Below, piece after piece: positions 59,180-64,000 of a stretch of 64,000 nucleotides of DNA (position 1 is the first letter of the stretch; every line of letters starts with the position of its first letter). This DNA is from Daphnia carinata (lineage: Eukaryota; Arthropoda; Branchiopoda; Diplostraca; Daphniidae): NCBI RefSeq assembly GCF_022539665.2, contig NC_081339.1:7995367-8059366 (forward strand), given 5' to 3'. The position numbers were made by a program, and so were the translations under genes. The notes under the pieces are model-generated. The model was not told the origin of the DNA, searched no databases, and saw nothing but the letters and a program-made list of their open reading frames with translations.

Positions 59180-59660
59180 ATTGCTCATGTGGCTTTCCAT
59201 CTTCCGTCAATTCACTGAAGAGATTTGGGCAGCCTTTCGAGGTGTGGTCAGCTTCATTACACTAGGAGTAAAACAATGAACACTGGAACATAAAGTATTT
59301 TTGTGAAGATATAATTGATGTTTACATCGTAACAGTTGCTGCCACCAATGCTTCCTCCTTGAGGAAAATCCCTTGCTATATTGCCCTCTTCTTCGTTAAA
59401 AATGAGCACTAAAAATCATGTTTTTTTTTGTTTTTTGTTTATCTCATGGCAGGTACGGCTTCCACCACCGCCGCGACCCTCTTGTGGACAATCCTTCGAG
59501 AAATGTCCCCCTTCCCCATACTATAAAAAGCACCAAGAAGTGAAGTTCGAACACATGTTTCGATATTTTCATCTTACTTTGTGACGTCAACGGACCACTA
59601 CCGCCGCCCCCACCAGCTTGTGGACACTCTGGCAAAATGTCCTTCACACTGTTAAACAAG
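57721..59660 (-). pseudogene. Vasa-like helicase pseudogene with CCHC zinc knuckles, right arm and beyond
   Basis: Carries the same broken helicase core as the left arm, plus upstream exons. On the minus strand, from 59650 downwards: CEGHFAR then CPQAGGGGG out of frame, GEGGHFSKDCPQEGRGGGG near 59500, EEGNIARDFPQGGSIGGSN near 59370 (the knuckle Cys is replaced by Phe) and CNEADHTSKGCPN near 59230. Repeated CCHC knuckles before a DEAD-box core are known for crustacean Vasa proteins. Frameshifts in the knuckle exons and the core show it is dead. A functional vasa should lie elsewhere in the genome. Confidence 0.8.
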
Positions 59661-60000
59661 ACCATAGTTTAACGTAATCACACTAGGAATACAAGAAAAC
59701 ACTAACCTTATGACCCTGGACAGAAAAAATGTAGAACAGAATGAAACAAATAAGATTATATAGAGAGGTCAAGAAGTAAAATCTAGCGAGGACGGTCTAT
59801 CTAGCGAGTAAAGGTAGATAGCAGACTACACGCGTTAAGCCAATCTAAAAATATGGCTGAAAAAAAACTGTTCGATGAGCCACGGTTTAAGGCGCCTCTT
59901 GTGGACGCAAAAGTCATTACGAGAAATTTTATCCGCCACAAACTAAATGTTTTTAAACATTTAAAGTACTTATCCAAATGAAAATTTAACTTAAGAAAAT

Positions 60001-60089
60001 TAATATGTTTGAGTAATATAAAGACGTTATTGTGTATTATTTTCACATCGCAACAACCAATAATGACTTTATATTACTCAAACGTATTA
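60001..60089. repeat. Hairpin with 23-base arms
   Basis: Arms at 60001-60023 and 60067-60089 are reverse complements with one mismatch, around a 43-base loop. It could be a small palindromic repeat or a mobile-element remnant. Confidence 0.75.
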
Positions 60090-60410
60090 TTTATACCTAA
60101 AACAAGCAATAATTCTCATTGCTATTAGAATTACATTCATTATAATTGCTGCAGCACAAAATGGAAAGTTAATAGTTAATAGTAATAATAATGAAGTTAA
60201 GTAAGTAGAATATAACAACATAATTATTTTATAGTTATATTTTAATAAAATAAAGTTATTTTAAAAAATTTTATATTTATATGGCTAGAATGCGTAAAGT
60301 TGTATTTAGAAAATTAAGTAGGAATCTGGCCGATAGATGACCATAGCTGTAAAAAAAAAAAGGTCGAAATTTTTTTTTTGTTTTTTTGGGTAAAACGGAT
60401 TGCCATATGC

Positions 60411-60747
60411 TGATTCCGGGAAAATTGCTATTTTTTTATTAAGTTAATCGTTTTTGAAATACATTGAATATTTGACGAAATGCTAGCGCGCCAGTACGCT
60501 ACAGCGCTAGTGCGAGGCAGCAGAAAGTTGAGCTTATTTATCAGTCGGGCTTAAAAATTTTTTCGGCAAAAACTGACACCCATCAGAATTGATTGAATAT
60601 CACACGATACACTTAAAATTGAATGCTGAATCCGGGAAAACTGCTATTTTTTTCATTACGCTAATTGTTTTTGAAATACATCGAATATTTGACGCAATGC
60701 TAGCGCGCCAGTACGCTACAGCGCTAGCGCGATGCAGCAGAAAGTCG
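60411..60747. repeat. Two ~120-bp direct repeats with a GCTAGCGC palindromic core
   Basis: Copies at 60411-60530 and 60627-60747 start near TCCGGGAAAA and end GCAGCAGAAAGT. Each has GCTAGCGCGCCAGTACGCTA followed by CAGCGCTAG. In the second copy GCTAGCGC and GCGCTAGC form perfect hairpin arms. Confidence 0.75.
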
Positions 60748-60902
60748 CATGCAGCCAACGCTTTAGTTGTATGTGTGTCTGTGTATGTGTTGTTCTATTG
60801 TATTGTAATATGTAGTGGTGGAGTTGTGTGTGGATAGAAGGAACATAAAATTTTTTGTATGTGTTATTCTTTTGAATTTGTTTGTATGAATATATTTATC
60901 AA

Positions 60903-60971
60903 CCGGGATGAGGATCGAATCCTAGAAATTCACCATATCAGTCTGATGCCTTACCACTGAGCCATCTACGA
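60903..60971 (-). repeat. tRNA-like sequence with strong A and B boxes
   Basis: The minus strand reads GATGGCTCAGTGGTAAGGCA (A box and D-arm), an anticodon region around CAGACTGATATGGTGA, and AGGATTCGATCCTCATCCC (B box in the T-arm). The acceptor stem is weak. Likely tRNA-derived. Confidence 0.45.
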
Positions 60972-61397
60972 CATGAAAGAATGAAAAACGTATTCCTTCC
61001 CACCCTTGTTAGCAGTGCATACGTCGATATGCAATCATATGTTGATCATATGCTCATTAAGTATGTAGTGGCCATGGCGCAACACTAGCTGACTGCCCTA
61101 GCATGCTCAATTTCTGAAGCTATAGTCCTGGAAATTCGCAGAACATTATCTACGTCCACGGAATATGCAATGTTTTAGTGCGCTGGGCGAAGGAAGCATT
61201 TATACAAAATACATCGTTATACAAAGTATTATATTGCAATTTTGCTAACTTGAACAGGTCACCACTGCACCACCATATAACAAATGGTGGTATTTTTTCA
61301 TGTACTTTTTTTTCGAATGACAGTACACACTGAACCAAAGACAGATATATTGCAGGGATCCAGGAACATAAGCTATCTATGTCGAATCGAATTTCTT

Positions 61398-64000
61398 TTA
61401 AGGTTCAATTCGATACGGTGCACCAATTATTGCCTGTTTAAGTACCGCGCTTAGGACAAATTCACTGCTATAGATTCCTGCAAATAAGTAATGGAAAAAT
61501 ATAAATTAATGGCAAATAAAATATGGCATAATGGACGTACCAATTTTGCTCTTCATGACATCATTCAGAAGATGAAAGTCGGTTGCACACGAAATGACGA
61601 TGTATGAATTTTCATCCTTATTCATGAGCTCTGAAATCATTTTCATGGACTTGGGCTGGGCTACCACTTGACCGCCACTGTTTTCAATGATGTCGCGTAA
61701 AACCGAACGACTTGGCACAACGCTAGGTGTAATGTAAAAAATTTTGCCTTTGAAGAGCTGATCTCGCTGAGGTAGCGAGAGTAACTTTAGTAGATCAATG
61801 TCCATTTTGCGTTCCAGGTCTGTATCTTTGAGCAAGTACGGCTGTTCATCCAACAGCTTACCTTGCTGGGCACTCTCGTGAATCCAACGTGGAGACAATA
61901 TAAATTTAACTGTTGGAAGGCAGCATAATAGCTTAGGAGTTCGCATGAAAGTTGGCATCACTAAATGGGTTGCTTCTCGGTTATTATGGGCTACACCAGC
62001 TCCAAGTTTCAAGGCTGCTTTTGATACTTCTGACGAGTCAAATCCAGAGAATCTTATTACAACTCTATTTTTTCCTGAAAGATTAAAAAGAATAAAAACT
62101 CGTACTTGGTACGAGGTAATTGGTTGAAAGGTAAGAAAAAAATACCTTTCTCTTCAAAACCCCCTTTTATGACATCTTCCAAAATAGCATCAACATTACT
62201 GCTACTTCTTTCATGTTTTTCCTTATCTTCTTCTTCAATCTTTAGCTTCTTTCTCGATGGGCTATCACCTAAGGGACCATAAATTTCCACGATTATTTAG
62301 ATACGATGACAAAAAGTTAAATCTTAATCAAACCGTCATTGCTCGCAACCGAATGCGTGGTGGAATGTCGTTTGAGACGGAGCTGCGCTGGCAACTTGTT
62401 AAACTTGTCAAGCGACTCTGGAGTGATTTTCACAGGAATACGCCAAGCTGCTAGAAAATTTCCTGCCATATGTAATTCAAACTTCAAGGGATCCTGTTGG
62501 TAAGCAGGTAAATTGAACTGCTGGTATTTTGGATGATGAATTTGGTGGATGGCATTGAGGAATCCAAAATAGACTTGAGCTATCCAAGTTGTTGTTACCA
62601 CTGGCTTACGCCATTCACGCGCCTTTTGAAATTTGGGCCCTTCGGCTTTACGGCAAATCAGGACGTCGTGTTGGCTGCAGAAATGGCCAGTATACTTCAG
62701 ACCCAGTGCTTCGCACATGAATCGAACACGCTGGCGATCGTCACCTTCGAATCCTGACAAGCTAACGAGCATGTTGCGACAGGGACGTTCGGCTTCGCCG
62801 TAAGGTGTCGGGAAGTGCAACACTTGATTAGGTGGAAACATATGCTGCTTCATAACCACATCATTCAGCCAAAAAGCCGTCACCAATCGCTTGCCGTCTC
62901 GAAGAGCTTGTTGGGCCACGGCGGAACGGCTTGTCTCACAAAGTAAATGGGTGATTCGAGGGCTATACATGGTCTCGATTTCGGCCCCTTTAGATGACAT
63001 CAGCTTCGTCCATTGTAACAGTTCAGCAGATGGGACACTTCGCTGGTAATCGACAATCAGAACAATGCATCCAAGTAAACAGAGGTGTTCGGGCAATTTG
63101 ACGCCGGGCTCGTGACTGTGAAGTTGCTGTTGTTGTTGCTGAACAGGAAATTCTCGGCGAATAACTGGTTGTCCAGGTATCACAGCAGCTGTTCCCGGTC
63201 CAGGCATTCGAACACCCGTAAATGGGACAGCTATAAACAAAAATTTATTAAGAATTAAGAAAAAAAGATATATATATATATATAAATATAACATGTCTGT
63301 AATTTTCGTAGCTGACTAACAGTGGACGTAAGACTCACCTCCCATGCTGGACTTGGGCTGTAGCTGTTGTTGTGGCTGATTAGTTGCTTGAACCATAGGA
63401 GCACCAGCAGCCAATTGGGGATTCGTAGTTCCATTAACGCCATTGGTAATATTTTGAAGGCTTCTTCGCTGTTGTAAAAGATGCTGCTGTTGCTGTTGGT
63501 TCATAACCACCTGAGAAAGCGCGGGATTTTGCTGGGATGCTACAGCTTGCTGTAATATCATGGGCTGTTGTGCAGCAATTGCTTGATGTGGAACCTGCTG
63601 TGGATTTACAGAAAGTTGAGGTGTTCCGGGTTGCTGAGGTGTTCCTGGTGCTGTTTGAAGCCTGGTGCTAAGAAGGTTAGCTAAGGCTGTTTTAGTCTTT
63701 GGATTAACGGAATTGCTTGGTTGCTCTTGGTTTTGTTGTTGAAGCTGTTGTTGAAGCTGTTGTTGATTTTGCTGTTGTTGATTTTGCTGAGGTTGATTTT
63801 GTTGTTGCTGAAGTGGTTGTTGAAGCTGTTGCTGTTGTTGAAGCGGTTGTTGAAGCTGTTGTTGAAGCGGTTGTTGAAGCTGTTGCTGTTGCTGTTGTTG
63901 TTGCAATTGTTGCTGCTGCAATTGGTTAAGTTGTATTGCATTTGGCTGTTGAATAGGAACAGAGCTTAAAGGACTCTGTTGTTGAACTTGATTCACAGGT
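61398..64000 (-). CDS. PAXIP1: PTIP/PAXIP1 BRCT protein, C-terminal part (5' end beyond window)
   Basis: PTIP is a nuclear multi-BRCT protein linking DNA-damage signalling to MLL3/4-type H3K4 methyltransferase complexes. Exons on the minus strand are 63339-64000 (cut by the window), 62334-63230, 62146-62268, 61541-62074 and 61398-61477, all joined in phase. The first is a glutamine-rich tract, as in Drosophila Ptip. The second holds a BRCT pair: ELCLLGC-type start EHLCLLGCIVLIVDYQ, ITHLLCETSRSAVAQQALRD, RLVTAFWLNDVV, GLKYTGHFCSQHDVLICRKA, VVTTTWIAQVYFG. A basic SPSRKKLKIEEED linker follows, then the final BRCT pair with ATHLVMPTFMRTPKLL, SPRWIHESAQQGKLLDEQPY, KIFYITPSVVPSRSVLRDII and the last exon YSSEFVLSAVLKQ. 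The stop is TAA at 61398-61400. Confidence 0.93.

Larger units (their letters stand above)
59661..61397. other. Repeat-rich non-coding DNA between the vasa relic and PTIP
   Basis: Very AT-rich in its first half. It contains the hairpin, the direct repeats and the tRNA-like sequence listed separately. No coding sequence is supported. Confidence 0.5.

Noticed and set aside
54091-59660. Working DEAD-box helicase genes
   Set aside because: Several frameshifts, a missing base at motif I and loss of motifs after STSIHGE make both copies non-functional.
63700-63970. Leucine/valine-rich plus-strand frames opposite the end of PTIP
   Set aside because: They are the antisense of the CAG/CAA glutamine tract. 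The minus strand encodes the real Q-rich region.

Overview
The window reads as nuclear DNA of an arthropod, most likely a branchiopod crustacean such as Daphnia. I infer this from very short introns (about 60-75 bp), gene-dense stretches, many A/T homopolymers, a 5-HT2 receptor with the insect-type GRY variant of the DRY motif as I recall it, and a vasa-like relic with CCHC zinc knuckles. No bacterial, plasmid or CRISPR features are present.

Layout. 0.6-2.7 kb: a complete 11-exon arrestin. 3.9-4.2 kb: an unrecognised possible exon. 4.2-5.2 kb: a decayed partial copy of the proteasome gene PSMD1. 7.9-11.6 kb: a 5-HT2-type serotonin receptor. 15.9-20.0 kb (minus): intact PSMD1/Rpn2, divergently paired with TRAPPC1 (20.35-20.93 kb). 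21.6-37.1 kb and 38.5-54.1 kb: two direct copies of a 15.6-kb block. Each carries RPB1 (largest RNA polymerase II subunit), a spliced apparently non-coding stretch with a possible C/D snoRNA and a 59-residue spliced reading frame, a four-unit 278-bp tandem repeat, and on the minus strand an intronless gene joining coiled coil, eIF4E-binding motif, eIF4G-type MIF4G domain and KH domain. A 1.37-kb spacer separates the copies. 54.1-59.2 kb: a large palindrome with 2.15-kb arms carrying a broken vasa-like helicase, around a 0.8-kb spacer rich in tRNA-like sequences. 59.7-61.4 kb: repeat-rich non-coding DNA. 61.4-64.0 kb (minus): the C-terminal part of PTIP/PAXIP1, running off the window.

The most notable results are four. 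(1) The RPB1 copies are nearly identical in introns and flanks but differ in sharply bounded exonic islands of mostly synonymous change, as if exon tracts had been overwritten from a third, long-diverged RPB1. (2) RPB1 copy B lacks the 5' leader exon and promoter of copy A and has lost a predicted zinc-binding cysteine in the clamp. (3) The eIF4G/KH chimera recalls Drosophila Mextli in its parts but not in its domain order; its second copy has a one-base frameshift. (4) The end of the large duplication lies within five bases of the palindrome edge, so one complex rearrangement may have made both.

The intact genes are housekeeping or signalling genes: transcription (RPB1), proteolysis (PSMD1), vesicle tethering (TRAPPC1), DNA damage and chromatin (PTIP), translation (eIF4G-like), and GPCR signalling (serotonin receptor and arrestin). 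They do not form one pathway. Exon limits were set by hand from splice signals and protein family alignment from memory, so small errors are possible.
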